Assembly (NCBI GenBank): GCA_902768735.1
Contig: CACXMK010000011.1
Span: forward strand, 1-56,655
Origin: an uncultured Lachnospiraceae bacterium
Lineage (GTDB): Bacteria > Bacillota > Clostridia > Lachnospirales > Lachnospiraceae
Reading direction: 5' to 3'
DNA: 56,655 bases
Position 1 is the stretch's first letter, and each line of letters starts with the position of its first letter. The notes below the pieces were generated by a model that was not told the origin of the DNA, made no database searches, and saw only the letters and a list, made by a program, of their open reading frames with translations. Position numbers and translations under genes: made by a program. Positions 25,467-33,859 of the stretch are shown piece by piece.

Positions 25467-27071
25467 TCACATCGGGAACAGATTTCCCCTCGCCAGCATA
25501 CCCTGCTGGTCAAACTGGCGCCTCACCGCCGCCATCTCGCGGATTCCCTGTCCGCCGTACATGATCGCGAGCAGGATCGTCTTGATCTTGCCCGTGCCGT
25601 GCTCCGCGGAAACCGTTCCCCCGAGCGACGTGACGGTGACCGCCCACTTCTCGAACATTTCCTTCGCGCGCTGCATCTCTTCAGGCGTCCGCGGCAAAAC
25701 ATTGACATGCAGGTGGTTGTCTCCGAAGTGTCCCCACACAGCGTAGTCAAAACCCTGCGCCTTCAGGTCTGTCTCATACATATCGAGCAGGTTCAAAAAA
25801 TGCGCGTCCGGAAGCGCCATGTCGCTGCCGGTCTTCGAGATCCTCGGGTGAACGCGCTTGTAAGCGGCGATCCTCGCGTTGACCTTCTCCGGCACCATGT
25901 GGCGCATCTCAAGAAGCTTCTGACGATCATTATAGTTCTCTGCGATCCAGGAAGTATCCGGATTGGCGCCGACGACCTCCATCCCCGTCAGGATCGCGTC
26001 GACCTGCTCCATCGCACTGTCGTGCGCCGCGGCGTGGATCTCGAGGTACAGCATGCACTTCGCGTCATCCGGGATCCGGAAATCCTTTCCTTCCTCCGAG
26101 CGCAAGAGGTTAAGTGCGTTCATATCCAGGTATTCCATCGCTGCCAGTTCCGGGCAGGTCCTGCGGATGATGCCCGAGAACGCCACCGCCTCGGACTCCT
26201 CGAGGAAGAAGCAGTTCAGGCCCATGATCACATTCGGCATGTCGATGAGGCGCAGCTCAAGCTCGGTAAAAGCGCCGAATGTGCCGTCCGACCCGATGAA
26301 CAGGTCCACCAGATCCATGTCGTCCGCCGCGTAGTAGCCCGCCGCGTTCTTGCAGGTCGGCATCAGATATCTGGGAAGCTCGCCTTCGATCGTGTTGCCG
26401 CTCTCGGTCGTGATCGCGAAGTGCCGTCCTTTGGCAAAACACTGCCCTCTGTGCAGCTCGATCACATCCCCGTCAGAGAGGACGATGCGGAAAGCTTCGA
26501 CGTAGCCGCGCGTAGAACCGTAGTAAAAGCTCTTCGCTCCGGAAGAATTGCAGGCGGTCATACCGCCAAGGGAAGCGGAACTCTCTGTCGGATCCGGCGG
26601 GAAATACTGCTCCGGCATCTTTTTAAAGACTTCCAGTGCCTTGAGGGACTCCTCGTCCCAGCCTTCACAGGGGAAATCCTTCATGCGCAAAAACTCGCGG
26701 AACTCCTTGAGTGTAAGGCCCGGCTGCACGCGTACATAGACGGCGCTGCGGTCCGGTTTGTGGCGGTAGCGGCAGCGGGGATCTCTCTTGGGACCCTCTT
26801 TTCCGATGCGCATGCCGAGAACTTTGTTCATCTTGCGCATGCTCATGGCGTGTCCACCGTCCGGAACGCCGCCGGCCGCAAGGCCCGTCAGGCTCCCCTG
26901 GATCGTCACATCATCTTCGCGCGCGTTCATCATGCGCATAATAGCAACAACATCTTTTTCTTCTGTCGGAAAGGAAATGCTCTCCGCCGAGCCCTGGCTG
27001 CGGCTCTCATCGTGCAGATGGTCCGCAAATTCCGGCCCCATAGGAAGGATCAGGTTTTTTGACTCTTTCAA
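25467..27071 (-). CDS. FAD-linked oxidoreductase of the GlcD/D-lactate dehydrogenase family
   Basis: About 534 residues. The N-terminal PCMH-type FAD-binding domain has the segments DVTIQGSLTGLAAGGVPDGG and ASLGGMTACNSSGAKSFYYGSTRGYV; the C-terminal cap ends with WGHFGDNHLHVNVLPRT, whose histidines are conserved in the family, and GGTVSAEHGTGKIK. It oxidises a 2-hydroxy acid such as D-lactate or glycolate; the exact substrate cannot be read from sequence. No electron-transfer-flavoprotein or iron-sulfur partner gene is adjacent. TTG at 27071 with AGGAGG nine bases upstream is the preferred start. Confidence 0.88.
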   Translation of the reverse strand: MKESKNLILPMGPEFADHLHDESRSQGSAESISFPTEEKDVVAIMRMMNAREDDVTIQGSLTGLAAGGVPDGGHAMSMRKMNKVLGMRIGKEGPKRDPRCRYRHKPDRSAVYVRVQPGLTLKEFREFLRMKDFPCEGWDEESLKALEVFKKMPEQYFPPDPTESSASLGGMTACNSSGAKSFYYGSTRGYVEAFRIVLSDGDVIELHRGQCFAKGRHFAITTESGNTIEGELPRYLMPTCKNAAGYYAADDMDLVDLFIGSDGTFGAFTELELRLIDMPNVIMGLNCFFLEESEAVAFSGIIRRTCPELAAMEYLDMNALNLLRSEEGKDFRIPDDAKCMLYLEIHAAAHDSAMEQVDAILTGMEVVGANPDTSWIAENYNDRQKLLEMRHMVPEKVNARIAAYKRVHPRISKTGSDMALPDAHFLNLLDMYETDLKAQGFDYAVWGHFGDNHLHVNVLPRTPEEMQRAKEMFEKWAVTVTSLGGTVSAEHGTGKIKTILLAIMYGGQGIREMAAVRRQFDQQGMLARGNLFPM

Positions 27072-27142
27072 CTTCGTTGTCCTCCTGCTGTCTTTAAAAA
27101 TACCGTTTAACATATTAGCACTTTGAAGTCTGCAAGTAAAAC

Positions 27143-27187
27143 AAAAAATGACCTCTGGGGTCATTTTTTGTCTGGGGTCATTTTTTC
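27143..27187. repeat. Family-A palindrome plus a right-half copy
   Basis: Full copy at 27143-27169 and the fragment TCTGGGGTCATTTTTT at 27171-27187. It lies between two leftward genes. Confidence 0.85.
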
Positions 27188-27206
27188 ATCCGGTTTTTTC
27201 GAAGGT

Positions 27207-27668
27207 TTACATTCCGAACTCGCGACACAGCGCTTCAAACCTAGCCTTCTCCTTATCTTTCACTTCCTTCGACAGGTCGTTCATACAATGATGGATCACG
27301 TCCGCGTCCTTGAGCACCTCATCCATCGGCCCGTCCACGACAAGCTTGTCGTCGTGATGATAGATCGCCGAGCAGATCAGGTCCGTCTCCGCAGTGTCCG
27401 TCAGCTCCAGCTCCCCGAGGATCTCCCTCGCGAGTGCTGCCCCTCTGTGCGCGTGGTCGTCGTACGATCCCGACTTATATGCCGCCAGGTCATGCATCAT
27501 CGCCGCCATCGCCGCCAGTTCCGGGTCGAGCCCCCTTTTCTTCGCGATCATCGTCGCGGCGAGCGACACGCCGTACAGATGGTTGACTGCCCCGTTGCGC
27601 TTGTCCGCGCTCTCCATTTTGTTCAGCTCTGCATCCACATATGCCCGCAAAGTCTTCAATCTGCTCAT
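27207..27668 (-). CDS. HD-domain phosphohydrolase
   Basis: About 153 residues, almost entirely one HD domain: first histidine in NHLYGVSLA, the HD pair in AAMMHDLAAYKSG, another His in DDHAHRGA, then AIYHHDD. Metal-dependent hydrolases of this fold act on nucleotides or phosphorylated metabolites; no specific match is evident. ATG at 27668 has AGGAGG eight bases upstream. The first family-A hairpin of the next cluster lies 35 bp in front. Confidence 0.8.
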   Translation of the reverse strand: MSRLKTLRAYVDAELNKMESADKRNGAVNHLYGVSLAATMIAKKRGLDPELAAMAAMMHDLAAYKSGSYDDHAHRGAALAREILGELELTDTAETDLICSAIYHHDDKLVVDGPMDEVLKDADVIHHCMNDLSKEVKDKEKARFEALCREFGM

Positions 27669-27702
27669 TACTTCGTCCTCCTCTCCCATACGGGCCCATA
27701 GC

Positions 27703-27821
27703 AAAACGACCCCAGAGGTCATTTTTTAAGCAAAACGACCCCAGAAAGCAAAACGACCCCAGAGGTCATTTTTTTACATTTGGCCCCATTTGTAAACGAA
27801 CGACCCCAGAGGTCTCTTTTC
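27703..27821. repeat. Family-A cluster: two full, one half and one diverged copy
   Basis: Full copies at 27703-27727 and 27750-27776, a left half (AAAACGACCCCAGA) at 27732-27747, and a copy with altered right arm at 27797-27821. This is the densest group in the window. Confidence 0.85.
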
Positions 27822-27852
27822 ATTCATTATATACAAGATAAGTGGAAAAGTC

Positions 27853-27872
27853 TTGACAACAGCGTTTATAAT
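27853..27872 (+). promoter_or_regulatory. Possible promoter of the GlsB-like gene
   Basis: TATAAT at 27867-27872, 55 bp before the ATG. A TTGACA at 27853 is only eight bases away, too close to serve as its -35, so only the -10 is supported. Confidence 0.4.
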
Positions 27873-27926
27873 AGTGAAGATATATGTCAACCCACTATTT
27901 TTATCATTTTTATGGAGGTTCACAAA

Positions 27927-28163
27927 ATGAGTTTTATTATAGGCATCATCGCAGGCGCAATCGCAGGCTGGCTGGCCGGTAAGTTCATGCACACACGTTT
28001 TTCCTTTATCGGAAATATCGCGGTCGGAATGATCGGCGGCTTTGTCGGTAACCTGGTGCTCGGCCTGATCGGCATCCAGGGCTCCGGCTTCATCGGCGGC
28101 ATCATCGTCTCCGTCATCGGCGCGTGCATCTTCATCAGCATCGTGCGTGCGATCCAAAAGTAA
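27927..28163 (+). CDS. GlsB/YeaQ/YmgE-family small membrane protein
   Basis: 78 residues with three hydrophobic, glycine-rich helices (FIIGIIAGAIAGWLAG, NIAVGMIGGFVGNLVLGLIG, FIGGIIVSVIGACIFISIV). It matches the transglycosylase-associated family, stress-induced inner-membrane proteins of unknown mechanism. GGAGG precedes the ATG. Confidence 0.88.
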   Translation: MSFIIGIIAGAIAGWLAGKFMHTRFSFIGNIAVGMIGGFVGNLVLGLIGIQGSGFIGGIIVSVIGACIFISIVRAIQK

Positions 28164-28179
28164 GAACACAATTCCGCAA

Positions 28180-28215
28180 AAGTGAGTCAGAGGCTTCATC
28201 CTCCGGCTCACTTTT
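28180..28215 (+). terminator. Terminator of the GlsB-like gene
   Basis: AGTGAGTCAGAGG, loop, CCTCCGGCTCACTTTT. Confidence 0.8.
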
Positions 28216-28269
28216 CATAAGCCAAAACACTGATCCGTGCCCACTACCCGCAACTTAGAGGAACCTGCT

Positions 28270-29472
28270 ATGGGTAATATCAAGACCTTCGTCGAGTCCA
28301 TCTGTGACTGCTATGAGAAATCCGTCCATATCGTGGAAGAGGAACAGAAGCTTCCCCCGAGGGACGTCCTTGAGGACGTCTGCCAGACGCTGCTCAACGT
28401 CAGCTGCCTGCGCGAGGAGGGCCGCTTCCCCTCATTCAGAGTCTGCTTCGTCCGCCCGGATTCCGAACTTCTGGACACGTACATCTACGCGCACGTCCTC
28501 CGGTTCCAGAATCCCATCCCCTTCCACACGCGGGAACTCCACAAGCTTGCGCCCGCCCTCAATGCCGGCATGAGCTATCTTATGCTGGACATTACCGAAA
28601 AACCGTACACAATGATCGGCATCATCGCCTCGTATACGGCTTGGGAAAAAATAGTGACGCGCGAAGTGATCTCCGGCAACCGCATGCCCCGGATCCCGAA
28701 CATTTTCGTGAACGGACCCGGTGAGCTCAGGGCGTGTTTTGGCGAGTCATCCATAGTGAGCTACTCCGCAGGCCACTGCGTATTCTTCCGCACCGACACG
28801 TTCACCTCAACGCTGATCGCGGACCAGCTCGCGCGCGACTCCCACATCACGCAGAAAGAGCGCCTGCAGCTGCTGTACCGCATCCTCTATCAGGTGAACA
28901 GTTACGGTCACGGCGCGGCGATCCTGATCGTCCCCTCCGCCGAGGCATGCATGGAATACATCGATCTCAAGTATCCCATGCGCAGCCCCTATCTCTTTGG
29001 CGACGGCCTGCGTCCCGAAAAGCCCGCCGGTATCGGCGCGCACCCGGACAAGCTCCCCAACGGCGGCGCCAACGCTGAAAAGCTCGCAGGCGTCGGCCTT
29101 GACAAGCCCTCCGGCAAAGCGCGCGACAAGGACATCATCACCTATGCGGACCTCATCGCGAAGTTCACCTCCGTCGACGGCGCGGTGGTCCTGACAAAAG
29201 ACTTCGACCTTGTGGGTTTTGGCGCGGAGACCGTCATCGACAACATGGAAAACCTGCTGCCGTCCATGTGCTTCATGAACTTCGACAACACGGAGGACAA
29301 ATTCAAGCACTTCAAGGACCACGGCATGCGCCATCGCGCGGGCTACCGCTTCTGCAACGCAGTCGAGGGGAGCGTCGCGTTCATCATCTCGCAGGACGGC
29401 ACCATTGAAGCCTGCACCAAGAACAACGGCCGGGTCGTCGTCTACGACAATGTCGCGCTGCCGCTGCTGTAA
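28270..29472 (+). CDS. DisA-N/DAC-like nucleotide cyclase with DACNV-type sensor region
   Basis: About 400 residues, not secreted. The C-terminal part (about 205-400) resembles the diadenylate cyclase fold: GHGAAILIV, then DGAVVLTKDFDLVGFG with the DGA motif (303-305), and HGMRHRAGYRFCNAV with the RHR motif (354-356), followed by AFIISQDGTIEAC. In known diadenylate cyclases DGA and RHR bind ATP and metal for c-di-AMP synthesis. The N-terminal 200 residues fit the uncharacterised sensor domains attached to such cyclases. An insertion of short repeats (EKPAGIGAHPDKLPNGGANAE broken up over 250-285) sits inside the domain. It is unlike housekeeping CdaA or DisA, so product and signal are unknown. 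Confidence 0.65.
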   Translation: MGNIKTFVESICDCYEKSVHIVEEEQKLPPRDVLEDVCQTLLNVSCLREEGRFPSFRVCFVRPDSELLDTYIYAHVLRFQNPIPFHTRELHKLAPALNAGMSYLMLDITEKPYTMIGIIASYTAWEKIVTREVISGNRMPRIPNIFVNGPGELRACFGESSIVSYSAGHCVFFRTDTFTSTLIADQLARDSHITQKERLQLLYRILYQVNSYGHGAAILIVPSAEACMEYIDLKYPMRSPYLFGDGLRPEKPAGIGAHPDKLPNGGANAEKLAGVGLDKPSGKARDKDIITYADLIAKFTSVDGAVVLTKDFDLVGFGAETVIDNMENLLPSMCFMNFDNTEDKFKHFKDHGMRHRAGYRFCNAVEGSVAFIISQDGTIEACTKNNGRVVVYDNVALPLL

Positions 29473-29494
29473 GGTATCTGTAAGGTATTAAGCC

Positions 29495-29530
29495 AAAAAA
29501 GTGACCACCGCAAAGTGGTCACTTTTTTTT
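29495..29530 (+). terminator. Terminator of the DAC-like gene
   Basis: AAAAAAGTGACCAC, loop, GTGGTCACTTTTTTTT; symmetric enough to work in both directions. Confidence 0.9.
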
Positions 29531-29553
29531 CGAACTATTTCGATGATTCTCCC

Positions 29554-29586
29554 AAAAGGAGCCGGCCCCTCGCAGGGCAGGCTCCT
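29554..29586 (-). terminator. Terminator of the GntP-family permease gene
   Basis: Minus-strand AGGAGCCTGCCC, loop, GGGCCGGCTCCTTTT, directly after the stop of the permease gene. Confidence 0.7.
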
Positions 29587-29597
29587 GAATACACATA

Positions 29598-30989
29598 TCA
29601 GTGCAGGAACAGAGACAGCAGGAAGATCTCGATCATCGCCGCCACACCGAGGACGAGCGTGTTGATCGTCTGCGTCTTGTAGCCCTGCTCCGGTGTCATC
29701 GCGCCGAAGTTCGTGACGACCCAGAAGAAGGAGTCGTTCGCGTGAGAGACCGTCATCGCGCCTGCGCCGATCGCCATGCAGGCAAGGCAGGTGCGGACCG
29801 GGCTGTCAAGGCCGAGCAAAGGAAGCAGCGGAGCAACGATACCTGCGGTAGTCGTAAGGGCGACCGTGGAAGAACCCTGTGCGGACTTCAGGATCGCGGA
29901 CAGGACGAACGGGAAGAAGATGCCCATCGCCTGCAGGACTGTCGCGTGCTGTGTGATGTAGTTGACCATGTCGGAGCTGGCGATCACTTTGCCCAAAACA
30001 CCGCCTGCCGCCGTGACGAACAGGATCGGGCCAACCGTCTTCAAAGTGTCATTGGTCAGGTTGTAGAACTGATCCATCTTTCCGGCGTTGCTGAGCTGGA
30101 TGACCGCAAAGATCGTGCCGACTGCCAGAGCGATGATCGGGGTACCAAGGAAGGACAGCAGGTCTTTTACGATACCTGTCATGCCCGCCATGGAGGCGAT
30201 GGAAGAAAGTGCCATCAGGATGATCGGAACAACGATGGGAGCCATCGAGTCCCAGCCGCCCGGAAGCTTGCCGTACTCGGCGACCAGCTCTTCATAGGTC
30301 TTTGTGACTTCACCGGCGTCAGCTTCGTCCGTGGCGCGCACTCTTTTGCCAATGAAGTTTGCGTAGAAGTAGCCTGCGATCAGCGGGAAGACCGAGCAGA
30401 GCGCGCCGAATCCCATGACCATCAGAAGGTTGTTGCCTATGCCCAGAGTGTTCGCCGCAGCGATCGGACCGGGGGTCGGCGGAATGAAAACGTGTGCCAG
30501 ATACAGGCCGGTGCTCAGGCCTACGGTCATAGCGACCGAGGACTCGCCGGTACGGTTGACAAGAGCCTTACGGATCGGGTTCAGGATAACGAAACCGGAG
30601 TCGCAGAAGACCGGAATGGAAACGACCCAGCCCATCAGCTCGAGAGCGAGCACGGGGTGGTTCTTGCCGACCAGGTGGATGACCATATCAGCCAGCTTGA
30701 GCGCGGCGCCTGTCACTTCGAGGACGGAACCGATCAGGGCGCCCAGGATAATGACGATACCGATGCTCGAGAACGTTCCGGAAAAGCCCGCGCCGATGAC
30801 CGAAGCAAGACCGGAAACCTTCGTTCCGTCTGCCAGTGTGGTATCAACGATCGGAATTCCCGCCACGAGGCCCAGGATCAGGGAGATGCCCATGATCGAA
30901 AGGAACGGATGGATCTTGAACTTAGAGATGGCAATGATCATCAAAACAACAGCAACGATGAAAGCAATGATTAGTGGAAAACCTGTCAT
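29598..30989 (-). CDS. GntP-family gluconate/organic-acid permease
   Basis: 463 residues with about twelve membrane helices. It carries the family blocks HVFIPPTPGPIAAANTLG and SAQGSSTVALTTTAGIVAPLLP, and SHANDSFFWVVTNFG near the end. GntP permeases import gluconate or related hydroxy-acids with protons. No kinase or dehydratase gene adjoins it, so the substrate is left open. Upstream (30990-31118) is AT-rich with several TATAAT-like words; a family-C half palindrome follows. Confidence 0.9.
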   Translation of the reverse strand: MTGFPLIIAFIVAVVLMIIAISKFKIHPFLSIMGISLILGLVAGIPIVDTTLADGTKVSGLASVIGAGFSGTFSSIGIVIILGALIGSVLEVTGAALKLADMVIHLVGKNHPVLALELMGWVVSIPVFCDSGFVILNPIRKALVNRTGESSVAMTVGLSTGLYLAHVFIPPTPGPIAAANTLGIGNNLLMVMGFGALCSVFPLIAGYFYANFIGKRVRATDEADAGEVTKTYEELVAEYGKLPGGWDSMAPIVVPIILMALSSIASMAGMTGIVKDLLSFLGTPIIALAVGTIFAVIQLSNAGKMDQFYNLTNDTLKTVGPILFVTAAGGVLGKVIASSDMVNYITQHATVLQAMGIFFPFVLSAILKSAQGSSTVALTTTAGIVAPLLPLLGLDSPVRTCLACMAIGAGAMTVSHANDSFFWVVTNFGAMTPEQGYKTQTINTLVLGVAAMIEIFLLSLFLH

Positions 30990-31130
30990 TTTTCATTTCC
31001 CTCCTTTGACGGATATTCCCCAACAGTTACCGGCTGCAGGCCTTTCTTCCCCCCGAATTACAGGCTTCGCAGCTAAACTCTATTATAATACAAAGCGGGG
31101 ATAATTATAAGAAATAAATTATATTAAGGC

Positions 31131-31147
31131 AAAGGGACAGTCCCTTT
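31131..31147. repeat. Family-C palindrome, short form
   Basis: AAAGGGACAGTCCCTTT; outer stem GAGCC/GGCTC absent. Confidence 0.7.
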
Positions 31148-31230
31148 GGATCAGCCAGCCGGGCTTGTTTGACGGTTTCGGCGGTGTTTTGGCGCAGAAG
31201 GGACGCCCGAAATCCCTCCATCGCCGATTC

Positions 31231-31241
31231 TGTGCTATACT
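31231..31241 (+). promoter_or_regulatory. Extended -10 promoter of the TIR-lectin gene
   Basis: TGTGCTATACT, about 67 bp upstream of the ATG. Confidence 0.5.
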
Positions 31242-31307
31242 ATTCCTATGATTTCCAGATAACACCGCAGCCCGCGCTGCGTTCACCACCATCACGAGGT
31301 ACTCCCT

Positions 31308-32771
31308 ATGGCACCGGAATCCCAAAGACATGATGTTTTCATCAGCTATTCTTCCAAGGACAAAAACGTCGCTGACGCGATCGTCTCCGACCTCGAGAAC
31401 CACGGCATTAAGTGCTGGTACGCCCCGCGCGACGTCCTGCCCGGCGAGGGCTGGGCCGCGGCGATCACCGAGGCGATCCAGGCGGCCAACATCTTCGTAC
31501 TCGTCTACACGGAGGAGTCCAACCGCTCCCACCAGGTCACGAACGAGGTGACGCTCGCCGTCAGCGCCGGCAAGACCATCATCCCTTTCCGCCTGAGCAA
31601 GTCCGACATGAATGGCACGCTCGAGTACTACCTCAGCAGCGTCCACTGGCTCGATGCTATCGATCCGCCGCTCGGTCACAACATCGAGATCCTGCGCGAT
31701 AAGATCACGTCGATCCTCAGGATTGATGGCGCCCTTCCCGCGGGCCAGCCCACCCTCTCCGACTTTGCCAAAACAGCGATCGCCGATACGCCTCCCGCAG
31801 CCGCCGGCTTCAGTACAGCCCCCGGTTCTGCCGGATACAGCACAGCTCCCGGTTCTGCCGGATACAGCACAGCTCCCGGTTCTGCCGGCAGCGGTTCCGG
31901 CAACAAGCCGGGCCGTGGCCCGCTGATCGGCATTGCGGCAGCAGCGGTCGTGGCCTGCATCGCCGGATTCGCCCTCTTCGGCGGCAAGAGCTCCAAGCCC
32001 GCGCAGGATACACCGGCACCGGCGCAGGATACAGTCATGGAACAGGCTGAAGCGGCACAGGAAGCAGATGCGGGTGCCGCGGCAAATGAGCAGGCAAACG
32101 ATGCGGCTGCAGCGGACGCACAGCAGCAGGCAGCCGCAGATGACGCGCAGCAGGAACCCGCTGCCGAAACTCCTGCCGCAGAGGCTCCTCAGGGACCCGC
32201 AGATGAAGCTCCTCAGGGACCCTCAGCGGACGCACAGAAAGCAGAAGCCCCGCAGCCTGCAGCCGAGCCCATCGCTCCTCCCGACACCAGCGCCAAAGAG
32301 CAGGAAGTCATCGCCGACCAGGTGATCATCCCCGACAAGGCGCTCTCCTATAACGGGCATCACTACTACATTTACAGCGATGTCAAGACGAACTGGAACG
32401 ACGCGCAGGAGAACTGCAAAGAGCGCGGCGGGTATCTGGCCGTCATCAATGACAGCGCGGAAAACGAAAAGGTCTACAAATACATGGTGACCATGGGTTA
32501 CGAGCAGGCGTTTTTCGGGCTGATCTTCAGCACCGCCAAGGACGACTGGGACTATCTTTACGGTGATACCTCCGAATTCAGGAACTGGGGCGTCAACAGT
32601 GCCGGTGTCCAGGAACCCAACAACGCCACCGGTGGTGAAAACCACACGCAGTTTGACGTCAACATGTCCGACGGCCACTGGAACGACGCCAAGTTCGGCG
32701 CAGTCGTCCGCACACCGGATGGCGACTTATACAAGGACCGCTTCACCTACATCTGCGAGTGGGACCAGTGA
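31308..32771 (+). CDS. TIR-transmembrane-C-type-lectin protein
   Basis: 487 residues. Residues 7-140 are a TIR domain (HDVFISYSSKDKNVADAI, KCWYAPRDVLPGEGW, SNRSHQVTNEV, with E80 at the position of the catalytic glutamate of TIR NADases). A linker follows with three nine-residue repeats (GYSTAPGSA). One membrane helix (about 204-225, IGIAAAAVVACIAGFALF) precedes an Ala/Gln/Pro-rich stalk (about 228-330) and a C-terminal C-type-lectin-like domain (344-487) with EPN (436-438), WND (458-460), cysteines 370 and 483, and the end YICEW. Predicted topology: TIR inside, lectin outside. EPN and WND are calcium/mannose-type ligand motifs in animal lectins. A receptor-like sensor is inference; NADase activity is untested. 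The ribosome site is weak (GAGG). Confidence 0.88.
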   Translation: MAPESQRHDVFISYSSKDKNVADAIVSDLENHGIKCWYAPRDVLPGEGWAAAITEAIQAANIFVLVYTEESNRSHQVTNEVTLAVSAGKTIIPFRLSKSDMNGTLEYYLSSVHWLDAIDPPLGHNIEILRDKITSILRIDGALPAGQPTLSDFAKTAIADTPPAAAGFSTAPGSAGYSTAPGSAGYSTAPGSAGSGSGNKPGRGPLIGIAAAAVVACIAGFALFGGKSSKPAQDTPAPAQDTVMEQAEAAQEADAGAAANEQANDAAAADAQQQAAADDAQQEPAAETPAAEAPQGPADEAPQGPSADAQKAEAPQPAAEPIAPPDTSAKEQEVIADQVIIPDKALSYNGHHYYIYSDVKTNWNDAQENCKERGGYLAVINDSAENEKVYKYMVTMGYEQAFFGLIFSTAKDDWDYLYGDTSEFRNWGVNSAGVQEPNNATGGENHTQFDVNMSDGHWNDAKFGAVVRTPDGDLYKDRFTYICEWDQ

Positions 32772-32782
32772 AAGAATGGGGC

Positions 32783-32823
32783 TGCCGTACTAAGAAATAA
32801 TCTTAGTATGGCGGTCTTTTTTT
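32783..32823 (+). terminator. Terminator of the TIR-lectin gene
   Basis: GCCGTACTAAGA, loop, TCTTAGTATGGCGGT and seven T. Confidence 0.9.
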
Positions 32824-32913
32824 GTGGAGGGGTTATGGGGCCGGTGATCAGGTGTCGAATTCGCGAAGTTTTTCTATGATTTTTTCTGTCGTTCGAGAGA
32901 GGGACCGCTCCGG

Positions 32914-32949
32914 AACTCGCAGTCCGGTCATCAGAGCGGACTGCGAGTT
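32914..32949. other. Long perfect hairpin next to the 83-bp repeat
   Basis: AACTCGCAGTCCG and its exact complement separated by ten bases. It has no T-run, so it is not a standard terminator. It ends 17 bp before the 83-bp repeat copy. The rest of 32824-33122 shows no reliable gene. Confidence 0.75.
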
Positions 32950-32966
32950 TGGAAATGCGGTTCCCT

Positions 32967-33049
32967 CCGCAGCGAAAGGAAAGATCAGCGTGAATCCCCG
33001 CGAATTCAACGCAATGAAAAAAGGGGCGTGGCGCACAAGCGTAGGTTTC
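32967..33049. repeat. 83-bp dispersed repeat, copy 2
   Basis: Copy of 12344-12426 at about 90 percent identity. Here an open frame runs through it on the plus strand; in copy 1 the same frame has a stop. Differences are spread through the copy, many of them purine transitions. Confidence 0.8.
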
Positions 33050-33122
33050 CTTACTGCTTAATGCGACAGCCCCATATCAATTGCGTATGATCTAAGCGAG
33101 CCAAAAGGCTTGTCCCCCCGGC

Positions 33123-33608
33123 TCACCTCTGTTTTCTTCTTCTGATTGTTCCGGCGTTCTTGAGGACATCCAGATACGACCTTGTCTCTTCAAGTTCTTC
33201 CCGCTCCTGCCTGATCTGGCTCTGCAGCCGGCGGACGAGCTCCTCTTTTCGCATGATCGACGCGCTCTGTTGATCAATAATGTCCTGTGCTCTGTTTTGA
33301 AGCTCTGCCTTTGTGAGCTTTTTCCCGGAATAGGCCGTTAAGACCGCCACCAGTTCCTGTCTGTGTATTGACATGGAAGCGTTTGCCATAAGCCCGGGCA
33401 GGGCGTTCTCGCCCATGGTACGGCTCCAGGTCGCAGCGTACTTGGGGTAATTGTTAAGGAACGACCGCAGCATTTCCTCTGTGATCATATTTCCTTCCCT
33501 TCGGGAGTTCTGTACGGCTTCCAGCTTTCCGGTCCTGATCCACCTGCGGACTGTCTCGGGGTTGGTCCCAAGTTTCTCCGCGACTTCCTGAACTGTGAAC
33601 AATCTCAT
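33123..33608 (-). CDS. Excisionase/MerR-like helix-turn-helix protein
   Basis: 161 residues. The N-terminus is a helix-turn-helix of the excisionase type (LFTVQEVAEKLGTNPETVRRWIRTGKLEAVQ), continued by an NYPKYAATWSR segment. The C-terminal half is a predicted coiled coil (about 105-150, KAELQNRAQDIIDQQ and KEELVRRLQSQIRQEREELEE), so it probably dimerises. No integrase is nearby, so a role as transcription regulator is more likely than excision. Start at the ATG with GGAG upstream; the frame continues further without a site. Confidence 0.75.
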   Translation of the reverse strand: MRLFTVQEVAEKLGTNPETVRRWIRTGKLEAVQNSRREGNMITEEMLRSFLNNYPKYAATWSRTMGENALPGLMANASMSIHRQELVAVLTAYSGKKLTKAELQNRAQDIIDQQSASIMRKEELVRRLQSQIRQEREELEETRSYLDVLKNAGTIRRRKQR

Positions 33609-33696
33609 TGTACTGCTGCTCCATTCCATGGTTTTCTGCAGAAATAGTAGCATGAAATATCGCTTTTAGCAATTTTTATAGTATTAAGTCGATGAC

Positions 33697-33756
33697 AAAA
33701 CGACCCCAGAGGTCGTTTTTCACTCCCGGGACAAAACGACCCCAGAGGTCGTTTTT
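33697..33756. repeat. Two family-A palindromes
   Basis: AAAACGACC arms with CCAGA loop at 33697-33720 and 33733-33756, both followed by CACT. They lie between the divergent HTH gene and the DJ-1/PfpI gene, so terminator use is less obvious here. Confidence 0.9.
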
Positions 33757-33859
33757 CACTTTGCACAGAGACGGCTTTCCAGTAAAATTATAGTGAAAGA
33801 CAGCATAATACCCCGACAGCAATGCATCCCAATTCGACGAAGATCATGGAGGAACCGAT

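Noticed and set aside
27853-27858. TTGACA as -35 of the GlsB-like gene
   Set aside because: Only eight bases separate it from TATAAT; a functional spacer is about 17.
31308-32771. Diversity-generating retroelement target (lectin-fold variable protein)
   Set aside because: No reverse transcriptase gene or template repeat was seen in the window.
32822-33061. Small protein gene through the 83-bp repeat
   Set aside because: No ribosome site, and the frame is interrupted in the other repeat copy.
33123-33608. Phage or ICE excisionase
   Set aside because: The helix-turn-helix fits, but there is no integrase, att site or phage gene nearby.
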